Below are positions 9,116-16,971 of a DNA stretch of 64,000 nucleotides, piece after piece. Position 1 is the stretch's first letter. Each line of letters opens with the position of its first letter. Below the pieces are notes generated by a model. That model did not search any database, was not told the origin of the DNA, and was given only the letters and a program-made list of their open reading frames with translations. The stretch covers positions 1-64,000 of the forward strand of contig CAZPHQ010000005.1 of NCBI GenBank assembly GCA_964586675.1, written 5' to 3'. A program made the position numbers and the translations under genes. The stretch is from JADLGH01 sp964586675 (GTDB lineage Bacteria > Desulfobacterota_D > UBA1144 > Nemesobacterales > UBA2774).

Positions 9116-9586
9116 TTAACATACGAGGACTGTGGACTTTATAACGGCCTTCGTTTCGGCCTTCGTACGGCCAGAAGGTATTGGAACTCTCTCAATCACA
9201 ACAGTCGGCCGCGGCGCTGCATATGCGACAGTCACAGCCAACATGTGCGCCGACATCTGAGCGTCGGCGTCATTCTGAATATGCGCCTTTTGGCCGGTCA
9301 GCTTTTCCGAAAGGGGAATGTCGACGCACTCGACGCAGTGGGCGTCGTGCCCGCATTCGGCAGAGTGAAGTGCTTCGTGCGCCTCATCGTGGTCGTGAAG
9401 GGTGGCCATGGAGTTGGCGCAGAGCCCGTTCACGTCGCTCTCTACCGACGCTCCCCCATTGGTTTCGAGGCACAACACCGCGCCGGGGACGGTGATCTGA
9501 AAAAGAAGTACCAGCAGCACAAATTTCGTCGCGCCGGCGAATCTCCGTATAAATGCCTTTAACCGTCTCACACGTTTTGTTCTCAT
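9116..9586 (-). CDS. Small His/Cys-rich exported protein leading the efflux operon
   Basis: 156 residues from ATG 9586. That start sits about 25 bases after the predicted transcription start of a good minus-strand promoter. A basic N-terminus is followed by a hydrophobic segment (FVLLVLLFQITVPGAVLC), a signal peptide or anchor. The middle is rich in His, Asp, Glu and Cys: LHDHDEAHEALHSAECGHD then AHCVECVDIPL. Such clusters coordinate soft or borderline metals. The protein resembles in role, not demonstrably in sequence, the small periplasmic proteins encoded before czcC in other bacteria (CzcI-like). It may buffer metal for the adaptor or sense it. No named family was recognised. Confidence 0.7.
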   Translation of the reverse strand: MRTKRVRRLKAFIRRFAGATKFVLLVLLFQITVPGAVLCLETNGGASVESDVNGLCANSMATLHDHDEAHEALHSAECGHDAHCVECVDIPLSEKLTGQKAHIQNDADAQMSAHMLAVTVAYAAPRPTVVIERVPIPSGRTKAETKAVIKSTVLVC

Positions 9587-9617
9587 GACTCGGCACCAGT
9601 TCGGTCTATGGCTAGAA

Positions 9618-9646
9618 ATTATATAGCATACCCATCCAAATATCCA
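9618..9646 (-). promoter_or_regulatory. Sigma-70-type promoter of the metal-efflux operon
   Basis: On the minus strand a -35 TGGATA (9641-9646) and a perfect -10 TATAAT (9618-9623) are separated by exactly 17 bases. Transcription would begin near 9611, giving a leader of about 25 bases before the ATG at 9586. No obvious metal-responsive dyad overlaps it. Confidence 0.6.
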
Positions 9647-9723
9647 GCGGACGGTGTCCGCCGGCAAAGGACGTAATGGAAAATGGCTCGATGCAGCGTG
9701 CGCGCATCCCTTGTCTTTTTTGT

Positions 9724-9751
9724 CTTACCCCCCTTGGGAAAAGGGGGTAAG
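9724..9751. repeat. CCCCCTT/AAGGGGG dispersed hairpin
   Basis: Arms CTTACCCCC (9724-9732) and GGGGGTAAG (9743-9751) pair exactly. A related CCCCCTT...AAGGGGG hairpin occurs at 25646-25664. It lies 25 bases downstream of the IPTL gene on the minus strand and could double as its terminator. Confidence 0.5.
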
Positions 9752-9775
9752 GGCGGATTTGCATACAGCCGCTGT

Positions 9776-10330
9776 CTATGAGCTATGCAAGGCCTTTTTC
9801 TTCCGGAGTACGAAGAGCGCGGCGATTCCCAGGAAGAGGGCCGTGGCCATGAGCCCCCATTCGGAGAGAGTCGGAATGCTCGAGACCGACGCTCCGGCCG
9901 GCGCGTTGATGAAAGTGCACGACGCCGTGTCGTTGTCGAGGCACCCGAACGCGACGCTGTTGCCCTGTATCGAGGCGGAAAGGCAGGGCTCGAATCCTTC
10001 GGAGCCGCAGTTGGTCGTACCCTCGACGCATATTATTTCCAGGAGCTGCCATCCGGGAGGGGTCAGCTGCGACAGCACTACGAACTGGTCTATTCCCATT
10101 CCGAAATTCGTCGTGTTGTCGCTCGGATCAGAAAGCGTAAATCCGCTCTCGATGTCGGCGGACAGATCGTATTCGAACTCGGTATCGTCTTCGGGAATGG
10201 TTTCCAGCATGACCTGTATGTCGCACGGGGCCGCCCCTGCCGATGCATCCCGGGCGCCGAAAACGATGAAAAGCGGAATAAATAAAACTGAAAGGATTGC
10301 AAAGCGGACCGCGGTTAGTGACATTGCCAT
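9776..10330 (-). CDS. Small exported Cys-containing protein with IPTL-CTERM tail
   Basis: 184 residues; the ATG at 10330 follows GGGGGAGCAGG. A signal peptide (hydrophobic to about residue 31, ending DASAG) leads into an acidic domain of about 115 residues with paired cysteines (APCDIQV, IICVEGTTNCG, FEPCL, FGCLDN, ASCTFIN). The tail is SIPTLSEWG, a hydrophobic helix and RKKKALHSS, an IPTL-CTERM sorting signal. The CTFxN strand just before the tail recurs in the 31.5-kb paralogue (TTCTFVNRIG), so the two share a domain. Likely a surface-processed small disulfide protein of unknown function. Confidence 0.85.
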   Translation of the reverse strand: MAMSLTAVRFAILSVLFIPLFIVFGARDASAGAAPCDIQVMLETIPEDDTEFEYDLSADIESGFTLSDPSDNTTNFGMGIDQFVVLSQLTPPGWQLLEIICVEGTTNCGSEGFEPCLSASIQGNSVAFGCLDNDTASCTFINAPAGASVSSIPTLSEWGLMATALFLGIAALFVLRKKKALHSS

Positions 10331-10543
10331 CCTGCTCCCCCGTAAAACGGAATTTCACCGCTACACGAAGCGATACTAACACAAATTTGTAGATGAAACA
10401 ATGCGGACAGCGTCCGCAGGCGACCGATGTGAGAAGCGGCAGCGTATCATGACTGATTTCGCGCATCCGTCGAATTAAATCTCTGTTTTTTTTATCCGTC
10501 ATCCTGAATTGCGATTTCGAGCGAGCGAGGAATCACCACCATT

Positions 10544-10928
10544 CCGTCATCCTGAACTTGTTTCAGGATCTAATTCTTTTAATATACTTTTAGGCAATGC
10601 CGTCAGACGTTTATATCATGAGCAATCAGAAGCGGACGACACTCTACGTCGGCGTAACCAGCAATCTCGAAAAAAGGGTCCTGGAACATAAACAAGGTGA
10701 AATCGCGGGATTTACAAAAAGATATAGACTAACGGACCTGATTTATTTTGAAGAAAGTGAATCAATAACCGATGCAATTGCGAGAGAAAAGGAGCTTAAA
10801 AGATGGCACAGCGAATGGAAATGGAGCTTGGTCAAGGGAATGAATCCGACCCTGGTAGATTTATCCATTGGCTGGTACGATTCCGAAACACTGAAAAACC
10901 AGATCCTGAATCAAGTTCAGGATGACGG
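10544..10928. mobile_element. Inverted repeats bracketing a GIY-YIG gene
   Basis: The left copy at 10544-10571 (CCGTCATCCTGAACTTG then TTTCAGGATCT) and the right copy at 10901-10928 (AGATCCTGAATCAAG then TTCAGGATGACGG) are near-perfect reverse complements, 28 bases each, with one indel/mismatch region in the middle. Each copy is itself a partial palindrome (CCTGAA...TTCAGG). An additional partial copy lies at 10496-10510. The right copy overlaps the 3' end of the GIY-YIG gene. No transposase is present. See the findings for the parallel case at 38.3 kb. Confidence 0.65.
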
Positions 10929-10938
10929 ACAAAGATAA
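10597..10938 (+). CDS. Single-domain GIY-YIG endonuclease (UPF0213/YhbQ-like)
   Basis: 113 residues. The N-terminal GIY-YIG core reads DVYIMSNQ...TLYVGVTSNLEKRVLEHK, with YI and YVG standing for the GIY and YIG strands and the conserved Arg in EKRV. The domain continues to REKELKRWHSEWK, the family's end. The last dozen residues (QILNQVQDDGQR) are translated from the right-hand inverted repeat and are probably not functional. Codon use and GC are lower than in neighbouring genes. Proteins of this type are stand-alone nuclease domains often annotated in DNA repair or mobility; their biological role is poorly defined. Confidence 0.88.
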   Translation: MPSDVYIMSNQKRTTLYVGVTSNLEKRVLEHKQGEIAGFTKRYRLTDLIYFEESESITDAIAREKELKRWHSEWKWSLVKGMNPTLVDLSIGWYDSETLKNQILNQVQDDGQR

Positions 10939-11054
10939 ATTAAAGAAACCACCTCGTGTAAATCTCCGCCAACTTATCCCTCCGGTAAGTATCCACTCTC
11001 CCTATCCCCGCTGTTTGCCACCACCCTCAATATTCGGATAATCTAATACGGGAT

Positions 11055-12143
11055 ATGCGACCGACCTGGGCTGAGATAAACCTCGATTCCCTGATACATA
11101 ACTTCGGCACTCTAAAGGCCCTGATAGGGCCGGGCGTGGCCGTGCTTTCCATAGTAAAGGCGGATGCTTACGGGCACGGGGCCGTCGAAGTCGCGGGGGC
11201 TCTGGCAGAAGCCGGAACGGATATGCTCGGCGTCGCCACTGTCGAAGAGGCTGTCGAGCTCAGGGACTACGGCATCGAGCTTCCTATTCTCCTCTTGGGC
11301 GGAATAAGGCCCGAAGAGGCCTGGGTCGCCGTCGAGCACTCCCTGACCCCTACGATATACTCCCTCGAAACGGCGAAGGCGCTCGATTACGAGTCCGCGC
11401 GCGCGGGAAAGCGCACCCCATACCATCTTAAAATCGACACCGGCATGGCGCGGCTCGGGGTGGATGCGCCTGACGCAGGTGAATTCGCCGCAGCGCTCGC
11501 AGGGTATGCGAACATCTACATGGAAGGCGTATTCACTCATCTCTCCTCGGCCTTTCTCGAAACGCCGGAGACGACGAACGAGCAGCTCGCGCTTTTCGGA
11601 GATGCAGTGCGCGCAGTCAGGGAAAACGGTCACAGCCCCGCCTACGCGCACTCCGCCAACAGCGTCGCGGCGGTGCGCTTCCCCGCCTCGCGGATGGACC
11701 TTGTCAGGCCGGGCATCATACTCTACGGCGCGGGAGTCGAAGGAGTCCCCGGACTAAGGCCAGTCATGAAGCTCAAAACCCGGATTATACAGGTGAAGAA
11801 AGTTCCCAGGGGAACGAAGGTCAGCTACGGCGGGACGTACGTTACAGAAAAGCCTTCCGTAATCGCGACCCTCCCGATAGGCTACGCCGACGGATACGCA
11901 AGGAGCCATTCGAACAGGGCGAAAGTTTCGGTAAAGGGCGGGCTCGCGCCAGTCGCCGGGGCTGTATGCATGGACCTAACCATGATAGACGTCACAGGGA
12001 TCCCGGGCGCCGCCGTGGGGGACGAGGTTGTCCTCTTCGGTGATGAGAACGTCTCGGCGGACGCCGCAGCAAGGTGGGCCGATACCATCTCTTACGAAGT
12101 GCTCTCGACTACCGGCAAACGCATCCCGAGAAGGTATGTGTGA
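11055..12143 (+). CDS. alr: Alanine racemase
   Basis: 362 residues. PLP enzyme that interconverts L- and D-alanine for peptidoglycan. The N-terminal TIM barrel carries the PLP Lys in SIVKADAYGHG (Lys35). HLKIDTGMARLG and HSANSVAA follow the family pattern, and the C-terminal beta domain contains the catalytic Tyr in KVSYGGTY (about 258) and the GAVCMDLTMIDV segment. Length is normal. It begins right after the repeat-rich region and is followed 69 bases later by the exported gene of the mla operon, with which it may or may not be co-transcribed. Confidence 0.95.
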   Translation: MRPTWAEINLDSLIHNFGTLKALIGPGVAVLSIVKADAYGHGAVEVAGALAEAGTDMLGVATVEEAVELRDYGIELPILLLGGIRPEEAWVAVEHSLTPTIYSLETAKALDYESARAGKRTPYHLKIDTGMARLGVDAPDAGEFAAALAGYANIYMEGVFTHLSSAFLETPETTNEQLALFGDAVRAVRENGHSPAYAHSANSVAAVRFPASRMDLVRPGIILYGAGVEGVPGLRPVMKLKTRIIQVKKVPRGTKVSYGGTYVTEKPSVIATLPIGYADGYARSHSNRAKVSVKGGLAPVAGAVCMDLTMIDVTGIPGAAVGDEVVLFGDENVSADAAARWADTISYEVLSTTGKRIPRRYV

Positions 12144-12212
12144 CGATTGCTCATTTCCCAAAATTTCTTAAATTAAATAGATATTAAGGCTGGGTAAGTT
12201 AAATTTAAGGAG

Positions 12213-13880
12213 ATGCGTTTTTTGAGCTGTATACATCTCGCGGGGTTTGCGGCCGTCCTTTTCTGCCTCCTTCATCCGCTTTCATCACACGGCGAAGAAG
12301 TCATAAACCTCGGCCCTCTTCTATACATCGACAAGGACGAGGAGGCGGGTACGAAATCCGTAGACGCGCTCGGCCCGTTTATCTCCTACAAAAAAACACC
12401 CGATACGATTGAGTACGGATTCAGGCCCATCTTTTACGACGTCGAGAACGAAGCCCGCGACAGGTCGAGCTTCGACTTCCTCTACCCGCTCTTCACACAC
12501 CGGAATTTCGAGGGCGACACCAAGCTCCAGCTCCTCGTTTATGTCTTCTATTACAAGTCCGACCTACGACCGAGCGGCTTCAGGGAATACGAGTACACGC
12601 TCATACCTTTCATTTTCGGACGGAAGGACGAGCAGCCCGAGAAGAGCTATTTCGCGTTCTTTCCCTTTTTCGGGACGCTAAAGCACAAGTACGGTAAGGA
12701 CGAGATAAGCTTCACTCTCTTCCCGCTCTATCTCCGGACAAAGGACGAGGGCATGACGAACCAGAATTTCGTCTGGCCGTTCTTCGGCGCCTACTCCGGC
12801 GAAGGGGTTTCAGGCGGGCGCTTCTGGCCGCTCTACGGCATCAGGCAAAAAGGGGACGAGTTCAAGGACGAGTTCGCCATCTGGCCTATATACATGTACC
12901 GAGACAAGGAATTCTACGGCGAGCACATAACGGCGAGGGCGTTCATGCCGTTCTACTATTCCGTGGAATCGCCGTCGAGAACGCAGAAGACCTATCTCTG
13001 GCCGTTCATCAACATAATCGACAACCCGGCGGACGGCTACAAGCGGTGGGATATCCCCTGGCCGTTCGTCACGATCTCCCGCGGCACCATACACACGAAC
13101 AGGATATTCCCAATCTACGCGCAGAGGACGGAAAAGAATTACGAAACGGGCTCCTTCCTCTGGCCGATGTACTGGTACAGGATGTACAGATTCCAGGACT
13201 ACGACAGGAAGAAAACCGTCGGCGGGCTGTTCTTGGTGAAAAGCACCACGGACACGCCGACGAAAGAGGGCGGGAAGAGCGGAAAGTCCGTCCATCTCTG
13301 GCCCTTATTCAGCTACTACACAGCGCCAGACGGGACGAGCAGGTTCCATTTCCTCTCGATACTCGAAACCTTCCTCGGCGACAATCCCCCGAGGGAGCGC
13401 AACTGGTCGCCCTTCTGGCAGATAGCCGTCTGGCAGATGGACGCCGAGGGCAACCAGATGTCGTCCATTCTCTGGAACACCATAAGGACGGAGAGGACGG
13501 AAACGTCGATGAAGTTCGAGTTGAGGCCTATTATTCCGGTGATATCATTTGAGAAGTCCGAAGAGCGCTCGAAGTTTTATCTCCTGGGCGGCCTTCTCGG
13601 GTTTAAGTCAGAGGCCGGGAGGAATATAATGAAGCTCTTCTACGTGCCGATACCCCTCTGGCGGACCGAAGGCGGCGGGCAGGAAACGGCTTCCGGGAGC
13701 ATGTTCGCGCCGCCCGATTTCAGGCCCGGCTTTTCAGGCGCCCTCGGCGAGGGCAATGTGTTCACCGGGTATTTTTTACGCGACAAGGCGCGGGAATTCG
13801 AAAATATATATAATAACGAACATTACGACAAGCCGATCAAGGCAGCTATGGAGAGCGGCGCGGGCGGAGGAGGCTCCTAG
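12213..13880 (+). CDS. Exported aromatic-repeat protein upstream of mlaEFD
   Basis: 555 residues, no family recognised. A signal peptide covers about residues 1-27 (ends SSHGEE). The rest is a long series of short strands ending in an aromatic-Pro-aromatic motif: FLYPLF, LIPFIF, FFPFFG, FVWPFFG, RFWPLYG, AIWPIYM, FMPFYY, LWPFIN, WPFVTI, LWPMYW, LWPLFS, repeating about every 25-40 residues. Alternating polar/aromatic strands suggest an outer-membrane beta-barrel or a large beta-sheet protein. The tail is Gly-rich. The stop is 3 bases before the mlaE start, so it is in the same operon and is a candidate outer-membrane or periplasmic partner of the MCE transporter, which otherwise lacks MlaA, MlaB and MlaC here. 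This role is inference. Confidence 0.75.
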   Translation: MRFLSCIHLAGFAAVLFCLLHPLSSHGEEVINLGPLLYIDKDEEAGTKSVDALGPFISYKKTPDTIEYGFRPIFYDVENEARDRSSFDFLYPLFTHRNFEGDTKLQLLVYVFYYKSDLRPSGFREYEYTLIPFIFGRKDEQPEKSYFAFFPFFGTLKHKYGKDEISFTLFPLYLRTKDEGMTNQNFVWPFFGAYSGEGVSGGRFWPLYGIRQKGDEFKDEFAIWPIYMYRDKEFYGEHITARAFMPFYYSVESPSRTQKTYLWPFINIIDNPADGYKRWDIPWPFVTISRGTIHTNRIFPIYAQRTEKNYETGSFLWPMYWYRMYRFQDYDRKKTVGGLFLVKSTTDTPTKEGGKSGKSVHLWPLFSYYTAPDGTSRFHFLSILETFLGDNPPRERNWSPFWQIAVWQMDAEGNQMSSILWNTIRTERTETSMKFELRPIIPVISFEKSEERSKFYLLGGLLGFKSEAGRNIMKLFYVPIPLWRTEGGGQETASGSMFAPPDFRPGFSGALGEGNVFTGYFLRDKAREFENIYNNEHYDKPIKAAMESGAGGGGS

Positions 13881-13883
13881 GGG

Positions 13884-14651
13884 ATGAACGGAGTGATGTC
13901 ATTCTTCAGCGTGGCCGGGGGGCTTCTCAGCCTCCTTATGGAGACCCTCTACTGGTGTAAGTCTCTCTTCAAGAACACCGACAAGATACTGGACCAGCTC
14001 CTCGTTATCGGGTATCAGACCCTACCGGTCGGCGCATTGATCGCCCTCTTTTCGGGGGGAGTGCTCGCGCTCCAGGCGGGGCCGACGCTGGCCCAGTTCG
14101 GCATCGAGGAGAACGTGGGCGGTCTCGTCGGTCTCTCGCTCGTGAAGGAGATCGGCCCCGTCATGGCTGCGATACTCGTCGCCGGAAGGGTGGGCTCGGC
14201 TATGGCGGCGGAGCTCGCGTCGATGAGCGTCTACGAAGAGATAGACGCCCTCAAGACGATGGACATCAATCCCGTCCGCTACCTCGTCATGCCGAGGTTC
14301 ATAGCGACAGTCCTCGCGCTTCCGGTTCTCGTGATCTACATGGACGTGATAGGGTGGTTCGGCGGGGCTATCGTCTCGGCCGTAAACCCGGACGTCAGTC
14401 TCTCGTTCACAGTCTATTTCAGGAACCTCTCGGAGCTGGTCGATTTCACGGCGTTCGTCAACGGCCTCATAAAGGCGGCCCTCTTCGGCGTCATAATTTC
14501 CATCGTCTGCTGCTACGTCGGGCTCAAAACGAAGGGCGGCCCGAGGGAGATAGGAACTTCCGTGACGAAAGCGGTCGTGCTGTCGTTCGTGCTCGTGCTT
14601 GTGTTCGATTACTACGCGACCAGGATTTTGTTATTCCTCAATATCGATTAG
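13884..14651 (+). CDS. mlaE: MlaE-type ABC lipid transporter permease
   Basis: 255 residues. The MlaE/YrbE permease family is recognisable from its five or six hydrophobic helices and the signature LVKEIGPVMAAILVAGRVGSAMAAELASMSVYEEIDAL (about 84-125), which contains the conserved Glu contacting the ATPase. The C-terminal segment CYVGLKTKGGPREIGTSVTKAVV is also typical. It sits in the inner membrane as a dimer with MlaF and MlaD and moves phospholipid between membranes. Starts 3 bases after the upstream exported gene; mlaF follows after 11 bases. Confidence 0.95.
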   Translation: MNGVMSFFSVAGGLLSLLMETLYWCKSLFKNTDKILDQLLVIGYQTLPVGALIALFSGGVLALQAGPTLAQFGIEENVGGLVGLSLVKEIGPVMAAILVAGRVGSAMAAELASMSVYEEIDALKTMDINPVRYLVMPRFIATVLALPVLVIYMDVIGWFGGAIVSAVNPDVSLSFTVYFRNLSELVDFTAFVNGLIKAALFGVIISIVCCYVGLKTKGGPREIGTSVTKAVVLSFVLVLVFDYYATRILLFLNID

Positions 14652-14662
14652 ACTAATCACCT

Positions 14663-15517
14663 ATGCCTGAACAGGAAGAAACAAGAAGGGGAAACGGCGG
14701 TAACGGCGGGCTCGGCGCCCCGGGGAAGGACGGGAACCATGCGGGAAAAGTCCTCCTCGGATACCTTAAATCCGCGCCGGTTGACGTGAAAATCTCTGGC
14801 CTCACAAAATCCTTCGGCCAGAACCGCGTGCTCAGGGGCGTCGACCTCGACATAGTGCCCGGGGAGACTGTCGTCATACTCGGGAAGAGCGGCACGGGAA
14901 AGAGCGTTCTCCTTCGGCACATAATCGGCCTCGAAAGGCCGGACGGCGGCTCGATACTTATCGGCGGAGAGCCGGTCGAGTACGACGCGCTGGGGAAAGG
15001 AGAGCACGTCGTCGCGATGGTCTTTCAGAGCTCTGCCCTTTTCAACTCCCTCACTGTTGCCGACAACGTGGGCCTTTATCTCAGGGAGCACAAGATCTTC
15101 AGGGACAACGGCAAGGTGAGGCAGATAGTCTCGAGCGCGCTTGAGATAGTCGGCCTTTCGGAAAAGGAGAACGTCATGCCGTCGGTGCTTTCGGGCGGCA
15201 TGAAGCGGAGGGTGGCGACAGCGCGCGCGCTGGTCATGAACCCCGATCTCCTTCTCTTCGACGAGCCCACAGCCGGGCTCGACCCCATGATGACACGCAC
15301 AATAGGCGACCTCATACTGGACCTCAAACAGAAAGTCGAAATGACGCAGATAGTGGTCACGCACGACATCGACCTCGCGTTTTACGTCGCCGACCGCATA
15401 GCCGTGCTCAGCGAGGGGAGGATAATCGAATTCGGCCCGCCCGACCAGATAAAATGCTGCGAGGAAGAGGCGGTGCAGGAATTCATAACCCCCCAGTTCG
15501 GAGAAAACAGGAGGTAG
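14663..15517 (+). CDS. mlaF: MlaF-type ABC lipid transporter ATPase
   Basis: 284 residues. A Gly/Asn-rich N-terminal extension of about 33 residues (ETRRGNGGNGGLG), unusual for the family, precedes the ABC domain. Walker A is GKSGTGKS, the Q-loop is VFQSSAL, the signature is LSGGMKRRVATARAL, Walker B is LLLFDEP and the switch His is in VVTHDID. ATP hydrolysis powers MlaE. The true start could be further in, but the ATG at 14663 is spaced 11 bases after mlaE and keeps the operon tight. mlaD begins 6 bases after its stop. Confidence 0.94.
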   Translation: MPEQEETRRGNGGNGGLGAPGKDGNHAGKVLLGYLKSAPVDVKISGLTKSFGQNRVLRGVDLDIVPGETVVILGKSGTGKSVLLRHIIGLERPDGGSILIGGEPVEYDALGKGEHVVAMVFQSSALFNSLTVADNVGLYLREHKIFRDNGKVRQIVSSALEIVGLSEKENVMPSVLSGGMKRRVATARALVMNPDLLLFDEPTAGLDPMMTRTIGDLILDLKQKVEMTQIVVTHDIDLAFYVADRIAVLSEGRIIEFGPPDQIKCCEEEAVQEFITPQFGENRR

Positions 15518-15523
15518 CGTTAC

Positions 15524-16312
15524 ATGAACAGGCATGTGAAGGTCGGAATATTCTTCGTCGTCGGGCTCGTGATACTGCTCGCCGTTTTCGATTTCCTGGG
15601 CGACATCCCGTTCATGAGGAGCGACTACAAGCTCAAGACCTACTTCCAGTCGATAGGCGAGCTGAGGGTAGGCAATCCTGTGAAGCTCGAAGGGTACGAG
15701 ATCGGAAAGGTCTCGAAGATCGGCCTCGCGGACAGAAAAATAGAGGTCATTCTGACGGTCGACAAGAAGGCCGGAGTGCGCAAAGACTCGCTCGCCTCAA
15801 TCAGGCTCACGAGTCTCCTCGGCACGAGCTACATAAACGTCGGCTTCGGCTCGCCAGAGAGCCCGCTCGCGGAATCCGGCGATACGCTCCCCAGCCAGGA
15901 GCCTGCCGACATAAACGACATACTGGCAAAGGTGGACTCCGCCGTGGGGTCTATCGAGTCCGCGCTCGGCGCGTTCGACGTCCTCGGCGACAATAAAGAA
16001 AATCTCACCAAGATAGTCACCAACCTCGACCTCATACTCGAAGGTCTCCAGAAAGGGGAGGGCACCTTCGGAAAGCTCCTCAAGGACGACGCCGTTTACC
16101 AGGAGGCCAGGGGGGCCCTCGCAAATATAAACGACATAAGTGAGTCTATAAAATCGGGCAAGGGTACGCTCGGGAAGCTCGTCAACGACGACAAGCTCTA
16201 TAAAGACGCGCAGGACACACTGCTCAAGGTGGACAAGAGCATCGACACCCTAGACGACCTCGCCCCTCTTGGCGTATTCGGCACCGCGCTCGGGGTTGTA
16301 ACGCTGTTCTGA
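15524..16312 (+). CDS. mlaD: MCE-domain lipid-binding protein, MlaD type
   Basis: 262 residues. An N-terminal membrane anchor (KVGIFFVVGLVILLAVFDFLG) is followed by one MCE domain (about 38-115: YFQSIGELRVGNPVKLEGYEI in its first part, then LLGTSYINVGFG). The C-terminal half is helical and repeats a unit twice: GEGTFGKLLKDDAVYQE and GKGTLGKLVNDDKLYKD, which would line a hydrophobic tunnel as in other MCE hexamers. It is the periplasmic, lipid-binding subunit of the MlaE/MlaF complex and the last gene of the operon. Confidence 0.93.
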   Translation: MNRHVKVGIFFVVGLVILLAVFDFLGDIPFMRSDYKLKTYFQSIGELRVGNPVKLEGYEIGKVSKIGLADRKIEVILTVDKKAGVRKDSLASIRLTSLLGTSYINVGFGSPESPLAESGDTLPSQEPADINDILAKVDSAVGSIESALGAFDVLGDNKENLTKIVTNLDLILEGLQKGEGTFGKLLKDDAVYQEARGALANINDISESIKSGKGTLGKLVNDDKLYKDAQDTLLKVDKSIDTLDDLAPLGVFGTALGVVTLF

Positions 16313-16332
16313 GGAATATAGGGAAGTATTAT

Positions 16333-16971
16333 TTATCTGTAATCCCGGATATCGAAACATGAGTCGTATTCATTTTTAGATATCTTAACCCAATCGGTGC
16401 CGGGAACTCCTCTTTCCTTGGCTCTGGAATGCTCACTGCACGGAAATGCGGATTCTAGGTGAACAAAGCGCGTCTGATTCCTTGCAATCTTTTTAGCCAT
16501 CTTGACGGCTCCTCCAAAGTCCCAATCCTTACTGATTATAATGGCTGCGTCATATTCCCGATCGTACGTCAGCTCGACTAAATCAATAGCCAAATTTACA
16601 TCTGTGCCTTTCTCCTGTTTACCGGAATTGATTTTCCCTTTATAAACATAAATTCCGCGGCTTTTAAGATAAGCAATTTTATTGCTCCAGAATGTATGCC
16701 AAAACAATTCTTTCGGACCCAAATCTGGTCTGGGAACACCTGTATACAGGCGAATTTGTTTTAGAGTTCGATTAGGAGCTTTTCTAACGAGAAGTTCGGA
16801 TAGTAATTCCACATCGTAACTGGGATAAGAATACGGATTAGGAGCAGATGGATCGGCTAAGCCAGACCAGCACTCTTTAGCAGTATGATAAAGATTCTGC
16901 CCGTCTATAAAAACGATGGTTGAAAGCGGAGTTCGTGGATTCAATGAATAAAAAACACCCGCCCACCCCAA
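16333..16971 (-). CDS. NYN (PIN-like) domain ribonuclease-family protein
   Basis: Up to 212 residues from a TTG at 16971; a second TTG nine codons in (giving MNPRTPLSTIVF) is also possible. The NYN fold is clear: IVFIDGQNLYH (first Asp), a central region, KGTDVNLAIDLVELT (second acidic pair) and DAAIIISKDWDFGGAV (third Asp/Asp), matching LabA/DUF88-type putative RNases. The predicted metal-site acids are all present. GC content is markedly lower than in the mla operon upstream, suggesting acquisition. It stands alone on the minus strand, so its substrate cannot be inferred. Confidence 0.85.
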   Translation of the reverse strand: MGWAGVFYSLNPRTPLSTIVFIDGQNLYHTAKECWSGLADPSAPNPYSYPSYDVELLSELLVRKAPNRTLKQIRLYTGVPRPDLGPKELFWHTFWSNKIAYLKSRGIYVYKGKINSGKQEKGTDVNLAIDLVELTYDREYDAAIIISKDWDFGGAVKMAKKIARNQTRFVHLESAFPCSEHSRAKERGVPGTDWVKISKNEYDSCFDIRDYR

